DNA of 64,000 bases from Planctomycetota bacterium. Lineage in GTDB: Bacteria > Planctomycetota > Planctomycetia > Planctomycetales > Planctomycetaceae. The stretch spans positions 62,001 to 126,000 of the forward strand of contig JAHZKX010000047.1 in NCBI GenBank assembly GCA_022600195.1. The letters run 5' to 3'. Shown piece after piece: positions 28,389 through 38,512 of the stretch. The first letter of the stretch is position 1, and every line of letters begins with the position of its first letter. The position numbers and the translations under genes are program-made. The notes below the pieces were generated by a model. It saw nothing but the letters and a program-made list of their open reading frames with translations, was not told the origin of the DNA and ran no database searches.

Positions 28389-30652
28389 GCAGCAGCACTC
28401 GCTGTCTGAGGATGGTAGCTTAATCGGTAAGCCAATAACTGTTCACAGATCAATATCAGAAACAGAATCACTAATATCGAGTTCGTAATTTCTCGACCCG
28501 CTTCCTGGCCTTGAATCCACTGAAACTCTCCCGGCTCCTGAATCTGGATTTGTGATCGATTTCCCAGCACTTTAAATAATTCCTCGGTGGTTGCCAGTTC
28601 CAGGTTGCTTTCCGTAGACGGGAAATTAAACGCATACATCTGTTGTTCCACTGTTTGGTCCTGGCGTTTCAACTGAACAGAATAAATGCCCGGTTGATCT
28701 GTTTCCCGGTATGTCGTGACCAACTTCAATGAGCCGTTTTCGGAATCGCTGGTTTCCTGTTTGGGTGAGGCTTTCAGTCGAATGGTTCGCTCTCCTTGAG
28801 AAACAGGAGTTTGAATTTGAATTTCATCAGAAAACATGGCTGCATCGAGTGAAAACGTAATCGGGTCTCCCACGATTTCTGCCTGTTCGTGAGAGCGCGA
28901 CTGAACCAGATATTTTTGAAGCTCCAGTTGAAATACGATGTAGCTTGGGTTAAGTGCCCAGGAGTTCCACGGTTCTCCTTCGCTGGTCGCGATTGGTCCT
29001 GCTGACGTCAGGCAGGTGATAATACGGCCTTTGCCAAAACGGTGTTCTACGATGAAGGGCGCCTGATTTCTGAGCGTGGCGATGACATTCACTCCTGACG
29101 CATTTTTTGCCTCTGTTTGCAACCATTTCTGTGAGAGCGGGAAGTATTTGGAAATGGTGACCGCTTCAATCAGTGGATTGTCCTGACCTGCGAAGACAGA
29201 AAACAAAGGGTGATCGCTGACTTGCATGTCCACGATTGTATTGGTTTCTCGGGCGGGTAGATCGCGAGGCGCCATCTCCAATGGTGCGGGGAACAGCCCC
29301 TTTCCCTCGTTAAATAACTTGTCGTTATAAAACGCTGGTTGGATGGAAGGCCCGACGAACCAGATCAAACCTCCCCCTTCCGAGACAAAATTTTCTAAAA
29401 CGGAAACAGCATCGAGAGGGAGTTCAGCCACGTTCAGCAGATAAATATTTTTAAACTGATCTAAGGGATGTCTGCGGAGGTAATCTACACTTTCGACAGA
29501 AGGGGCAAAGCCGGTGGTTGAGGCATCCGGGGCGATTGCGGTCTGAATATACATCCATTCGTTACCCGACGGATTTCCGTCAATGATCAATACGGGATTT
29601 GAAGGTTTGACAGCGATGGACAGAAAACGCTGGTTATCTCCGCCGAGTGCATCATTCGTCAAGCTGACATTAATCTGATGGAGATCCGGTTTATTAAAAA
29701 CGACATCAAAGTCCTGAGAGATTTCACTGCCTGCTTCAATTTTGTCAAAAACAATACTCATGGGAAGTTTGTTCTGGTCATCGAACGCCGAGACTCGCAC
29801 ATCATTGGCAACCTGGTCTCCAAAATTTTTGATACTGACTCTCAAACGCAGAGGGACGTTCACGGCTGCAACTTCTGTGGCACCGGAAAGTTCCGTAATC
29901 GCCAGATTGGGTTGTGAATCGGGGACTGTTTTGACCAGATTAATGGCAACATCATCTTGACTCAAATTTTCGATCGTGGAAGCGACTCCTTTTTTCTCCT
30001 GCCAGTCAGATTTCCGAAAATCTGAGATCAGGTGCAGAGTTTTGATCACGGCCCGGTCTTCGTTTAACAAATCAGCAGCGACTTCCAGTCCCTGGTTCAG
30101 GTCGAGGCTCTGATGCGAACAAGTTAAATTACTCAGCTTGGCGTCCAGTTCGTTGATCAGTTCTTCGTTGATATCTCGTTGCAAAAACAGTGGTGCATCG
30201 GCACGTGAGAGAAGGATGAGAGAAAACTTTTCCGTGTTGGGGCGATTCGCTCCTTCTGCAGCGATTTTCCGAATGACTTGTAAACCTTCGTCAAAGGCAT
30301 TCTGTTCGCCCCAGACATTCTGCATCGAGCCACTATCATCCAGTACGATCACATGGTGTGATTTCGCACCATGAAACATTGATAGTTGATTCGGATCCAG
30401 GATCAGCCGTGCAATTAATAGCAACAGACAGATAATCAGAAGTATCCGCAGCAATAATAGCAGGAGCTGTTCTAGTAAAACGCGTCTCTGATTCGTCTGC
30501 TGGCTCTGCAGCAGAAATTCCATAGCCGCAAAATGAACCCGTTTATATTGGAAGCGGTTAATCAAGTGAATGATGATGGGCGCAGCGACCATCATGGCAC
30601 CGGTGTAGACCAGTGCCGAATTCACAAAATGTTGTGTTAACCATGTTTCCAT
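28385..30652 (-). CDS. BatA-like vWA membrane protein
   Basis: The 755-residue product begins with a BatA-type aerotolerance N-terminal region: two membrane helices (about 14-31 and 60-83) separated by FQYKRVHFAAMEFLLQS. A vWA domain follows with MIDAS at Asp105 (VLDDSGSM, 103-110). The rest has an Ig-like part (about 250-330), an amidotransferase-like Rossmann region (about 335-560, with EGGGLIWFVGPS) without visible catalytic residues, and a C-terminal helix (about 722-740). Bat proteins were first linked to aerotolerance in Bacteroides. The gene is 59 bp downstream of DUF58 and overlaps the next vWA gene by 4 bp. MoxR-family ATPases are thought to act on such metal-binding vWA partners. 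Confidence 0.88.
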   Translation of the reverse strand: METWLTQHFVNSALVYTGAMMVAAPIIIHLINRFQYKRVHFAAMEFLLQSQQTNQRRVLLEQLLLLLLRILLIICLLLLIARLILDPNQLSMFHGAKSHHVIVLDDSGSMQNVWGEQNAFDEGLQVIRKIAAEGANRPNTEKFSLILLSRADAPLFLQRDINEELINELDAKLSNLTCSHQSLDLNQGLEVAADLLNEDRAVIKTLHLISDFRKSDWQEKKGVASTIENLSQDDVAINLVKTVPDSQPNLAITELSGATEVAAVNVPLRLRVSIKNFGDQVANDVRVSAFDDQNKLPMSIVFDKIEAGSEISQDFDVVFNKPDLHQINVSLTNDALGGDNQRFLSIAVKPSNPVLIIDGNPSGNEWMYIQTAIAPDASTTGFAPSVESVDYLRRHPLDQFKNIYLLNVAELPLDAVSVLENFVSEGGGLIWFVGPSIQPAFYNDKLFNEGKGLFPAPLEMAPRDLPARETNTIVDMQVSDHPLFSVFAGQDNPLIEAVTISKYFPLSQKWLQTEAKNASGVNVIATLRNQAPFIVEHRFGKGRIITCLTSAGPIATSEGEPWNSWALNPSYIVFQLELQKYLVQSRSHEQAEIVGDPITFSLDAAMFSDEIQIQTPVSQGERTIRLKASPKQETSDSENGSLKLVTTYRETDQPGIYSVQLKRQDQTVEQQMYAFNFPSTESNLELATTEELFKVLGNRSQIQIQEPGEFQWIQGQEAGREITNSILVILFLILICEQLLAYRLSYHPQTASAAA

Positions 30653-30711
30653 ATTAGATGTATTCAGTTAATTCTATAGGGGTTTGTTGAAATCTGATTC
30701 ATCTGGTCGAG

Positions 30712-31623
30712 TTACTGTCTGATAGATTGTTGCATGCCGATGCGATGGTTTAGATAATGTGCCAGGGCTGCATCCAGGTATTCGCTGGTTCGAATGGTTT
30801 GATAGTCAAATTTATTTTTGGCGCACCGTCTTCTAATTTCATTTAAGAACTCTTGCATGGCATTGAGATAACCCTCTCGTAATGAGCGGGGATCACAGAC
30901 CAGTTCACCGGTCTCTTCCATGCCTTCAAAACGAGTTGTCCCTCCATAATTAAAATCGAGTTCCTGATCATCCAGAATATGCAGCAACATGACATCGTGT
31001 CCGCGATATTGCAGGAGTCTCAAACCTTTGAATAAATTTTCCCGATTCACAAATAAATCGGAAATGAGAATAATAGTCCCTTTTTTGGAACGCGTTTCGG
31101 CGACTTCTTTTAATACGTCAAAAATGTCCGTTTTTTTAGCTGGTTTTTCAGCTGCCAATGCAGTCAGCAGTGCATTTAAGTGATTTCGTTTACTTAATGG
31201 CTGTACTTTAGAGCGAACGGCATCATCAAAAGTCACCAAACCTACAGCGTCCTGTTGTTTTAGTAGCAGATAAGACAGGGCTGCTGCTGCCGTACAACCA
31301 TATTCATATTTGCTGAGTGGCCCTGTACCAAACTGCATGGATTCACTGACATCAACCAAGAGTGTGGTTCTTAAGTTCGTATCTTCTTCATATTGTTTGA
31401 TGTAATACTTGTCTGTTTTGGACCAGACTTTCCAGTCAATATTGCGTACATCATCTCCGGGGGCGTACTCACGGTGTTGAGCAAATTCCACCGATTGGCC
31501 AAAAAAAGGACTACGGTGCAATCCGGATAAGAACCCTTCGACAATTGAACGCGCCCTAATTTCCAATCGAGAAATTCGGGAAATTGCTTCAGGCAGCAAA
31601 AATTTTCTGTAATCTTGGGTCAC
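30712..31623 (-). CDS. DUF58 domain protein
   Basis: DUF58 proteins are vWA-like partners of MoxR ATPases. The 303-residue product shows the family's signature order: [21 protein letters not shown] (20-40), then [19 protein letters not shown] (56-74), then a vWA MIDAS at DVSESM (91-96). No signal peptide or membrane helix, so cytoplasmic. The start is GTG at 31623; the next residues align with the usual family N-terminus. The gene overlaps the end of the MoxR gene by 35 bp in another frame, a strong sign of co-translation. Length is normal. Confidence 0.92.
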   Translation of the reverse strand: MTQDYRKFLLPEAISRISRLEIRARSIVEGFLSGLHRSPFFGQSVEFAQHREYAPGDDVRNIDWKVWSKTDKYYIKQYEEDTNLRTTLLVDVSESMQFGTGPLSKYEYGCTAAAALSYLLLKQQDAVGLVTFDDAVRSKVQPLSKRNHLNALLTALAAEKPAKKTDIFDVLKEVAETRSKKGTIILISDLFVNRENLFKGLRLLQYRGHDVMLLHILDDQELDFNYGGTTRFEGMEETGELVCDPRSLREGYLNAMQEFLNEIRRRCAKNKFDYQTIRTSEYLDAALAHYLNHRIGMQQSIRQ

Positions 31624-32665
31624 TGGTCAGTTCGCCTTCCTTTGACGGTGTCTCTTCAATCAATCGCTCAATCACTCGGTCGGGAGAAATGCCTTCCGAT
31701 TCGGCTGAGAAGTTCGTTACGATTCGATGTCGTAACACGGGGGCCGCCAGAGCGCTGATATCTTCCGTAGAGACATGAGTATGACCATTCAGTAACGCTC
31801 GTGTTTTTCCACCTAGTAAGAGGTTTTGTACTGCGCGAGGACCTGCGCCCCAACTTAACCATTCGTTAATGAAATCAGGAGCCCCTGGTTCATTCACTCT
31901 GGTTTGTCTGACCAGAGCCAGTGCATAATCTATCACATGGTCCGAGACAGGAACCTGACGAACAATTTTTTGAATCTCAAGCACGTCTACGGCGTTTAAC
32001 ACCTGTTCGATTTTCTTATTCGAAATGGATGTCGTCTGTCTGGCGATTTGTCGTTCTTCTTCAAAAGAAGGATACCGCACATAGACCTTAAACATAAACC
32101 GGTCTTGCTGAGCTTCAGGCAGGGAATATGTGCCTTCCTGCTCGATCGGGTTTTGTGTTGCCAACACAAAAAATGGATCACTGAGAACATGTCGCGTCTG
32201 GCCGACAGACACTTGATGTTCCTGCATGGCCTCCAGCAAAGCGGCCTGTGTTTTAGGAGGAGTTCTGTTGATTTCGTCCGCCAGTACAACGTTGTGGAAT
32301 AAAGGGCCTGGAATAAATCGAAATTCCCGTTCGCCTGTATCTCGATTTTCCTGCAAGACGTCAGTGCCTGTGATGTCGGCAGGCATTAAGTCGGGGGTAA
32401 ACTGAATTCGACTGAAGGACATCGAAAGCGTTTGTGCCAGCGAACTGATCATTAATGTTTTGGCCAGCCCGGGAACGCCTTCCAGTAAACAATGGCCGCG
32501 ACTGAATAACGAGATCAGGAGTTGTTCAATGACCTCATCCTGGCCAATAATGACCTTGGACATTTCTCCGTGAATCTGTTGATACGAAGAACTGAGTTTA
32601 TCAATCGATTCCTGAGTAATTTCGAACTCATCAGGGTTAGTTGAACTATGATTTGTTTCAGACAT
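31589..32665 (-). CDS. MoxR-family AAA+ ATPase
   Basis: MoxR ATPases are chaperone-like AAA+ proteins that remodel or load cofactors into vWA-domain partners. The 358-residue product has Walker A GVPGLAKT (63-70), Walker B VVLADE (126-131), the sensor-1 region FVLATQNP and the lid domain C-terminal to it. It heads a five-gene set on the minus strand (MoxR, DUF58, BatA-like, vWA/amidotransferase-like, DUF4175-like). No signal peptide; cytoplasmic. The target complex is probably the two membrane vWA proteins downstream. The specific process is unknown; in other bacteria related operons serve stress tolerance, envelope integrity or methanol dehydrogenase activation. Confidence 0.95.
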   Translation of the reverse strand: MSETNHSSTNPDEFEITQESIDKLSSSYQQIHGEMSKVIIGQDEVIEQLLISLFSRGHCLLEGVPGLAKTLMISSLAQTLSMSFSRIQFTPDLMPADITGTDVLQENRDTGEREFRFIPGPLFHNVVLADEINRTPPKTQAALLEAMQEHQVSVGQTRHVLSDPFFVLATQNPIEQEGTYSLPEAQQDRFMFKVYVRYPSFEEERQIARQTTSISNKKIEQVLNAVDVLEIQKIVRQVPVSDHVIDYALALVRQTRVNEPGAPDFINEWLSWGAGPRAVQNLLLGGKTRALLNGHTHVSTEDISALAAPVLRHRIVTNFSAESEGISPDRVIERLIEETPSKEGELTSDPRLQKIFAA

Positions 32666-33011
32666 CCGTTTTCACACCTTTCCACAAAGGTAAACACTGC
32701 TTGGCGCAGAAAGTTCCGTAAGTTCTATCGTAGTATCTGAGAAGAGACTTTGCGACTATAAACCGATAAATTACAGGGGTTTCCTTCCAATCGTTACACG
32801 CTCCAGACAGGAATGATTCAACTCAAAACTCGATTTCATCTCGACTTTCGGAATATCAGAATGTTTCTCTCATTTTATTCGAACGGAGCAGGTGGGAAAG
32901 TCATTATTTACGGGATTGGGCAGATAACGCCAGAAAGAGTTTGGCGTGAAGCTGAACTGAATTGTTCCAGGGAAGAAGCATACAGGCTGATTTTAAGTCT
33001 TTGTGGGTTCA
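32666..33011. other. 346-bp intergenic region upstream of the MoxR operon
   Basis: The region lies between purL (which ends here) and the MoxR gene (which starts here), both minus-strand, so it must carry the MoxR operon promoter. I could not pick out a convincing -35/-10 pair. A plus-strand frame from 32813 runs antisense into purL and has no Shine-Dalgarno sequence; I do not call it a gene. Confidence 0.5.
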
Positions 33012-35927
33012 TCAGTCCCATGCTAAAGGAGTTTTCCAGGCAGATTTTAACTCATCCAGGCTGGCATCAATCACAGTTCTGCCTGATTTTCCTTTTACAG
33101 TGAATTGACTGTTACTGACAACCTCACCAATTTCGACCAGCGGCAGATCGGGAAAGCAGGATTGCAATTCGCCAATTTTGTCTGAAGAAACTTCAATCAA
33201 AAAACGGGAATTACTTTCTGAAAACAGCAGACTGGGTGTCGATAGTTCCAGTGCTTCGGGAAGCCGGTTTAAGTCGAGTTTCATTCCAAATCCGCCAGCA
33301 AAAGCCATCTCCGCTGCCGCAACCGCAAGACCTCCTTCGCTCAGATCGTGACAGCTTCTAATGAGCTGCTTTTGAATTGCCGTATGGAGGGACTTGAAAA
33401 TTTTCGGTGCCTGTTCTTTATCAACTTGTGGAACCTGACCTCCTGCCAAATCATTGACCAGTGCAAAGTGGCTGCCTCCCAGTTCATCCTGGGTAGAACC
33501 AATCAGACAGATCAGGTTGCCGGGAGTTTTGAGATCCATTGTGATCGCATGATTCACATTGGCAATTTGTCCGATGGCACTTATCAAGAGTGAAGCAGGT
33601 ATGGAGACGGTTTCTTTTTCTCCCAGATCATTTTCATAAGAGAACTCGTTATATAAACTGTCTTTCCCACTGATAAAGGGCGCACCGAATGCGATGGAAA
33701 ATTCCTGACAGGCCAGTGCGGCGGCAACAAGGCTGCCTAGAGTTTCCGGGCGATCGGTATTGCCCCAGCAGAAATTATCAAGAATGGCAATTTTTTCGGG
33801 ATCGGCACCTACTGCAACACAGTTTCGAATTGCTTCATCAATGGCAGAAGCCGCCATCCAATGTGTATTCAGATCTCCATAACGGGGATTCATGCCACAA
33901 GAGATGACCAGACCGCGTGCTGAAGTGAGATCAGGACGGACAACGGCTGCATCGGAAGGACCATCATTCTGGACGCCGACTAAGGGTTTAATCACACTTC
34001 CCGCTTGCACTTCCTGGTCATATTGTCGAATGATCCATTCTTTACTGCAGACATTCAGAGAACCCAAAATCGATTTCAAATCTTTGTTATAATTGTCGGC
34101 CTTCCTGGGGGTCAGCGGAACAAAGGGAGGGGTGTGATAGATGGCTTCGCGAATCACGGGGGGACGACCATCATGCAGGAATGACATTTCCAGGTCCCCT
34201 ACAATTTGATCCTGATATTTGAGTACCAGTCGACTGGTATCGGTAAACTTACCGATGATCGATGCCTCAACTCCTTCGCCGGCACAGATTTTTTCGAACG
34301 CGTCCCAGTTTTCAGGGGGAACAGCCAACACCATTCGTTCCTGTGCTTCGGAGATCCAGATTTCCGTATAGGACAACCCCGCATACTTCAGGGGACACTG
34401 ATCCAGCCAGACCTCAGCACCTGTATCTTCACCCATTTCGCCCACGGCGCTACTGAAACCACCTGCACCGCAATCGGTAATGGCGGAAAATAACTCTTTG
34501 TCGCGTGCTTCCAGAATCACATCCAGCGTCATTTTTTCTGTAATGGCATTTCCAATTTGTACGGCACCACCAGACAGGCTTTCACTTTCTGAAGTCAATT
34601 CTGCAGAAGAAAAAGTGGCACCATGAATGCCATCACGTCCAGTGCGTCCTCCCACTGCGACGATATAATGTCCCGGTTGTGTTTTCTGCTTGACTGATTT
34701 TCCGACGGGTAACATTGCCACATTACCACAGTAAACAAGTGGATTACCCAGGTAGCGTTCATCAAAGTAAACCGCGCCATTCACCGTGGGAATGCCCATT
34801 CGGTTTCCATAATCTCGCACGCCGGAAACGACACCCGTGGCAACCGCTTTGGGATGCAGCACTCCAGTGGGGAGATCATCGTAAGAAATTTCAGGAGGGG
34901 CAAAACAGAATACATCGGTATTACAAACCGGTCTGCCGCCAAGTCCTGTTCCCAGTGGATCACGGATGACACCACCCAAGCCTGTGTTGGCACCTCCGTA
35001 AGGTTCCAGCGCGGAAGGGTGGTTGTGCGTTTCCACTTTAAAGCAGACATCCTGTTTTTCGTCAAAGGTAATCACGCCGGCGTTATCGACAAATACGCTC
35101 ACGCACCAGTCTTTATCACCCAGAGATTTCCGAATTTCAGTCGTGGCGGAAAAGATGGTTTCCTTCAGCATATTCTCAAAATGGAGGTCTCGTTCCCCGT
35201 CTTGATAATGTATTCGTCCTGCCAGCGTTTTATGCGAGCAGTGTTCGCTCCAGGTTTGTGCGACACTTTCCAGTTCGATATCGGTTGGATCTTTTGCTTG
35301 ATCAACATAGTATTTTTTGATCGTTTGCATCTCGGTCAGATTCAGGTAGAGCTGTCCTTCACGGCTCAGTGTTTCCAGTTGTTGATCGTTCATGGCGCGA
35401 ATTGGAATCGTGACCAGTTCGAAGGTATACTCGCTGCCCAGCTTGATACTATCCATTCTCAACGGTCCGCGTACGACCTGTTCGATGGCGTCATTGGAAA
35501 GAACCTTCGATGCCATGCGATCTGCTTCTTCAGATTTGGCATCGGAGTTTATCCAGTATTTACGACAGGTGGCCACATTTTCTACGGAGAGTCCCAGATC
35601 TCGAATTGCCTCTCGCGCGCTGTTGGCGACATTATCGGTCACGCCCGGTTTGAACAGGACATTCAGTAATTGTTCTGCACTTTCTGAAGCAGACGCATTA
35701 CCGGATAAAATCCGAATTTCAAACGTTTCGACAATCGGATCTGACAACAATGACTGAGCAATGTTCTCCAGGTCTGATTGATCGAGATCACCTTCCAGTA
35801 GATAAGAGTGTGCTGTCAGAACAGATCGAATCGAATGTGCACCAAGGACCTGGCACTCTTTAAGGATACGGGCACCCTCACGGTCTACCTGATTTTCAGC
35901 AGGTTTGATTTCGACTTCGCAAAGCAT
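33012..35927 (-). CDS. purL: Phosphoribosylformylglycinamidine synthase (PurL) with N-terminal PurS-like extension
   Basis: PurL converts FGAR to FGAM in purine synthesis using ATP and ammonia from a glutaminase. The 971-residue protein has the PurL signature [10 protein letters not shown] (225-234), the substrate-binding [16 protein letters not shown] and two AIRS-like halves ending in [10 protein letters not shown]. About 210 residues precede the core. Two stretches in this extension (about 1-75 and 88-155, the second with [13 protein letters not shown]) look like PurS modules. There is no glutaminase domain, so this is intermediate between small PurL (about 740 residues) and the large single-chain enzyme (about 1300). 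A separate PurQ must supply ammonia and is not in this window. The gene lies 111 bp after tyrA on the same strand. Confidence 0.95.
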   Translation of the reverse strand: MLCEVEIKPAENQVDREGARILKECQVLGAHSIRSVLTAHSYLLEGDLDQSDLENIAQSLLSDPIVETFEIRILSGNASASESAEQLLNVLFKPGVTDNVANSAREAIRDLGLSVENVATCRKYWINSDAKSEEADRMASKVLSNDAIEQVVRGPLRMDSIKLGSEYTFELVTIPIRAMNDQQLETLSREGQLYLNLTEMQTIKKYYVDQAKDPTDIELESVAQTWSEHCSHKTLAGRIHYQDGERDLHFENMLKETIFSATTEIRKSLGDKDWCVSVFVDNAGVITFDEKQDVCFKVETHNHPSALEPYGGANTGLGGVIRDPLGTGLGGRPVCNTDVFCFAPPEISYDDLPTGVLHPKAVATGVVSGVRDYGNRMGIPTVNGAVYFDERYLGNPLVYCGNVAMLPVGKSVKQKTQPGHYIVAVGGRTGRDGIHGATFSSAELTSESESLSGGAVQIGNAITEKMTLDVILEARDKELFSAITDCGAGGFSSAVGEMGEDTGAEVWLDQCPLKYAGLSYTEIWISEAQERMVLAVPPENWDAFEKICAGEGVEASIIGKFTDTSRLVLKYQDQIVGDLEMSFLHDGRPPVIREAIYHTPPFVPLTPRKADNYNKDLKSILGSLNVCSKEWIIRQYDQEVQAGSVIKPLVGVQNDGPSDAAVVRPDLTSARGLVISCGMNPRYGDLNTHWMAASAIDEAIRNCVAVGADPEKIAILDNFCWGNTDRPETLGSLVAAALACQEFSIAFGAPFISGKDSLYNEFSYENDLGEKETVSIPASLLISAIGQIANVNHAITMDLKTPGNLICLIGSTQDELGGSHFALVNDLAGGQVPQVDKEQAPKIFKSLHTAIQKQLIRSCHDLSEGGLAVAAAEMAFAGGFGMKLDLNRLPEALELSTPSLLFSESNSRFLIEVSSDKIGELQSCFPDLPLVEIGEVVSNSQFTVKGKSGRTVIDASLDELKSAWKTPLAWD

Positions 35928-36038
35928 ATTGGTTCCAGTTATTGTTTGGTCAAGTCAGGAAAAAGAAGTGGCTTGTTTGATTCGTTGCCATTTCTGAGTC
36001 GTTGATATCGATGATTTTTTAAATGTTTAAAGCAGGGA

Positions 36039-36977
36039 TTACTGAGTACGGGATGAATTTAATGCATCGTGGTTCTTTTTACCATCTTCCAGTAGTTGGC
36101 GAAGTTGATTTTCATCATGGTTTACGATGGCTTCCCTTAATCCTCCGAGTGAATGTGTGTATCTGTCGATACTTTCTACAACAGCTTCTCGATTGTTTAA
36201 CAGGATTTCGATCCAAAGTGCAGGGTCACCGGCGGCAATTCTGGTGGTGTCTCGAAACCCGGTCGAGGTAAAATTTCGGTTTTCTTCTGTCAAAGTCATG
36301 GCCAATGCGGATGCGACCACATGGGGAAGATGACTGGTTTCGGCCAGAATCTGATCATGTTTTTGAGGTGATGTTTCCAGAACATGCATTCCCAACGCTT
36401 CCCAGAATTGTTTGATTCTGGAAACTGCTTCTTCGGAGAGTGAGTCATCCGGAGTGATCACACACGGGCGACCCTGAAACAGGTTGGGATCTGCGAATTC
36501 AAAACCCGTTTTTTCGGAACCGGCCAAAGGATGAGAGGCAACAAATGTGACGCCTTCAGGCAGACTTCCATAGAGGGCTTCACAAATTTTTTGTTTGGTA
36601 CTACCGACATCGGTAATCAGGGTACCCGGTCGGCTATTTTGCGCCACAGTTCGAACAAACTGAGTTATTTGATTTACGGGCGTACAAACAATGATGAGAT
36701 CCGATTCTGCAGAGGTTTCTGCAATATTGGTTGTACCACGATCCAATAAACCAGAATGCTGGGCAGCCCTCATCCGCGCGGGATTACGTCCTGCCCCGAG
36801 GATCTTTCCAGTCAGCTTTCTCTGTCTTGCTGCGGCTGCAATGGACCCTCCCAGCAGACCGACACCGATAATGCCGATGGTTTTGAAGAGGTAGGAATTC
36901 TGTGTCGTTGGATCAGTCATGCCTCGTATTGTAGGAGCACTGAAGACGGATTTCCAGCGGTTCGAAGGCAGTATCAA
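36039..36977 (-). CDS. tyrA: Prephenate/arogenate dehydrogenase
   Basis: TyrA oxidatively decarboxylates prephenate (or arogenate) on the route to tyrosine. The protein has a Rossmann NAD(P) motif IGIIGVGLLGGSIAAA, the following VCTPVNQI, the region TDVGSTKQKI, and the substrate-binding HPLAGSEKTGFEFA. The C-terminal helical dimerisation domain is present (LPHVVASALAMTL and GFRDTTRIA). The longest frame starts at 36977, but the ATG at 36920 (MTDPTTQNS) gives about 293 residues with the nucleotide-binding strand close to the N-terminus, the normal form, so I prefer it. No ACT or chorismate mutase domain is attached. It probably shares a transcript with purL downstream. Confidence 0.93.
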   Translation of the reverse strand: MILPSNRWKSVFSAPTIRGMTDPTTQNSYLFKTIGIIGVGLLGGSIAAAARQRKLTGKILGAGRNPARMRAAQHSGLLDRGTTNIAETSAESDLIIVCTPVNQITQFVRTVAQNSRPGTLITDVGSTKQKICEALYGSLPEGVTFVASHPLAGSEKTGFEFADPNLFQGRPCVITPDDSLSEEAVSRIKQFWEALGMHVLETSPQKHDQILAETSHLPHVVASALAMTLTEENRNFTSTGFRDTTRIAAGDPALWIEILLNNREAVVESIDRYTHSLGGLREAIVNHDENQLRQLLEDGKKNHDALNSSRTQ

Positions 36978-37042
36978 CGACCTGACAAAAAAGTCTCGTG
37001 GCGGTGTAAGCTATTTTACCAGAGCCTCTTGTAGTGAATTTC

Positions 37043-38320
37043 TTACTTATTTGTGATTCGATACAAGTAACCGTGTGTTCGCAGGAAAATACTACCTTCA
37101 CTCACAGCAGGTGAGGCGTTAAACAGGTTTTCGTCAGTGGCAATTTCGTTGCGTGCCAGTTCAACATACTCTGGAGCCGCTTTCAAAACGACCACCCCAT
37201 TATCCCTGGTGGTGATATAAAGCTTCTCGTCGGCTAAAACGATGGAAGCGTACAGCCTTCCCTTGGTGGGGAGACGATTTTTGTAAACGACTTCCCCATT
37301 TTTGGCATTCAAACAAAAGGCAATTCCGCGATCACTGGCCCAGTAGAGGTGGCCATTGTAATAAACGGGCGAGGTCACATTCGCGCCAATATTCACTTCC
37401 CACAGCTTATGAGTCTTTGTCACATCTCCCCGTCCTCCAGGGCGAACGGCGATACTTCGGTTGCTGCGTCCGCCCAGACAGTAGAGGATTCCCTCGTTTT
37501 GAACCACGACCGGTACCACATAGTCTTGAATTCCTTCGCAGGTCCAAAGTTTTTTACCGGTATCCGGGTCGAAGCCGAAGATCTGGCTTTTCTGGTTGAC
37601 AACCAGCTCCTGTTTCCCGCCTGGTACATTCACAATGGAAGGTGTTGTCCAGGCCTTCATGATATTTTCAGCCTTCCAGGCAATCTCTCCATTTTTTTTA
37701 TGCAATGCATAAACCGTCTGGCTTTCGATACTGGCGTTGACGATGACAAAATCTTTATAAATGATGGGTGATGAAGCCGAACCAAAACCCGCTTTTCCTT
37801 CACCAACGTCGGCTCTCCATTTGAGTTTGCCTTTCAAGTCGTAGGCCACAACGCCAGAAGTTCCAAAAAAGGCATAAACGCCGCTTTCATCGCAGGCGGG
37901 AGTTCCGCTGGCATAGCCATGATCGACAATTCGCTTTGTGATTTTCTGAACCTGATTCAATGGAGGCACCGATTCATCCCACATGATTTCACCATTCTGC
38001 CGATTGATGGAAATCACATGCAAACGTAAATCCGAAGGGTTGCCTTCATCTTCAAGCGCGAGCCCATATCCTGAATAAGCGGTAAGAAAAATCTGGTTTC
38101 CAAAGAGTACCGGGCTGGAGGAACCTTTTCCGGGAAGTTTGGTTTTCCATGTGATATTTTTCTCAGCGCTCCACTCGGTCGGCAGGCCTGTTGAAGAGGA
38201 AATCCCATTTCCAGAAGGTCCACGAAATTGCGACCAGTCTGCTGCTCCGACTTGGGTCAGATGAGGTGTTGAGAAAGATAATAATAGAATCACTAACGGA
38301 AAAATGCGGCTCATATTCAA
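37043..38320 (-). CDS. Secreted PQQ-like beta-propeller protein
   Basis: The 425-residue protein has a signal peptide (about 1-26, ending VGAAD), then WSQFRGPSGNGISS, a hallmark N-terminus of planctomycete PQQ-repeat (BamB-like) proteins. About seven beta-propeller blades follow, with motifs such as NGEIMWDESV, GKLKWRADVG, NGEIAWKAEN and TGKKLWTCEG. These propellers are usually binding scaffolds without PQQ. The gene is same-strand between the DUF1501 gene (192 bp upstream) and tyrA (66 bp downstream of its stop to the longest tyrA frame). Function unknown; a protein-interaction role at the cell surface or periplasm is likely. Confidence 0.87.
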   Translation of the reverse strand: MNMSRIFPLVILLLSFSTPHLTQVGAADWSQFRGPSGNGISSSTGLPTEWSAEKNITWKTKLPGKGSSSPVLFGNQIFLTAYSGYGLALEDEGNPSDLRLHVISINRQNGEIMWDESVPPLNQVQKITKRIVDHGYASGTPACDESGVYAFFGTSGVVAYDLKGKLKWRADVGEGKAGFGSASSPIIYKDFVIVNASIESQTVYALHKKNGEIAWKAENIMKAWTTPSIVNVPGGKQELVVNQKSQIFGFDPDTGKKLWTCEGIQDYVVPVVVQNEGILYCLGGRSNRSIAVRPGGRGDVTKTHKLWEVNIGANVTSPVYYNGHLYWASDRGIAFCLNAKNGEVVYKNRLPTKGRLYASIVLADEKLYITTRDNGVVVLKAAPEYVELARNEIATDENLFNASPAVSEGSIFLRTHGYLYRITNK

Positions 38321-38512
38321 ATTCCACTGGAATATCGAAGGGGAGATTAGTAACTACATCATGAAACAACAAAACCTGAGAATGGTTTCGGCTTTTCATC
38401 AAATTAGAGTCTTTTTCTCTCCCCGGCAAGCATCAGGAGTGATTCTGCCCGATTTATTTCGATTGATTCTGATAGCGGGTGAACAGGATGAACCTGTTTT
38501 TGTCCGGTGGTT

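Noticed and set aside
31589-31623. Frameshift between the MoxR and DUF58 genes
   Set aside because: The 35-bp overlap is between two complete, correctly ended proteins, with a GTG start matching the DUF58 family N-terminus. This is normal operon overlap.
34854-35669. 271-codon plus-strand open frame
   Set aside because: It lies wholly antisense to the highly conserved purL coding region and has no independent support.
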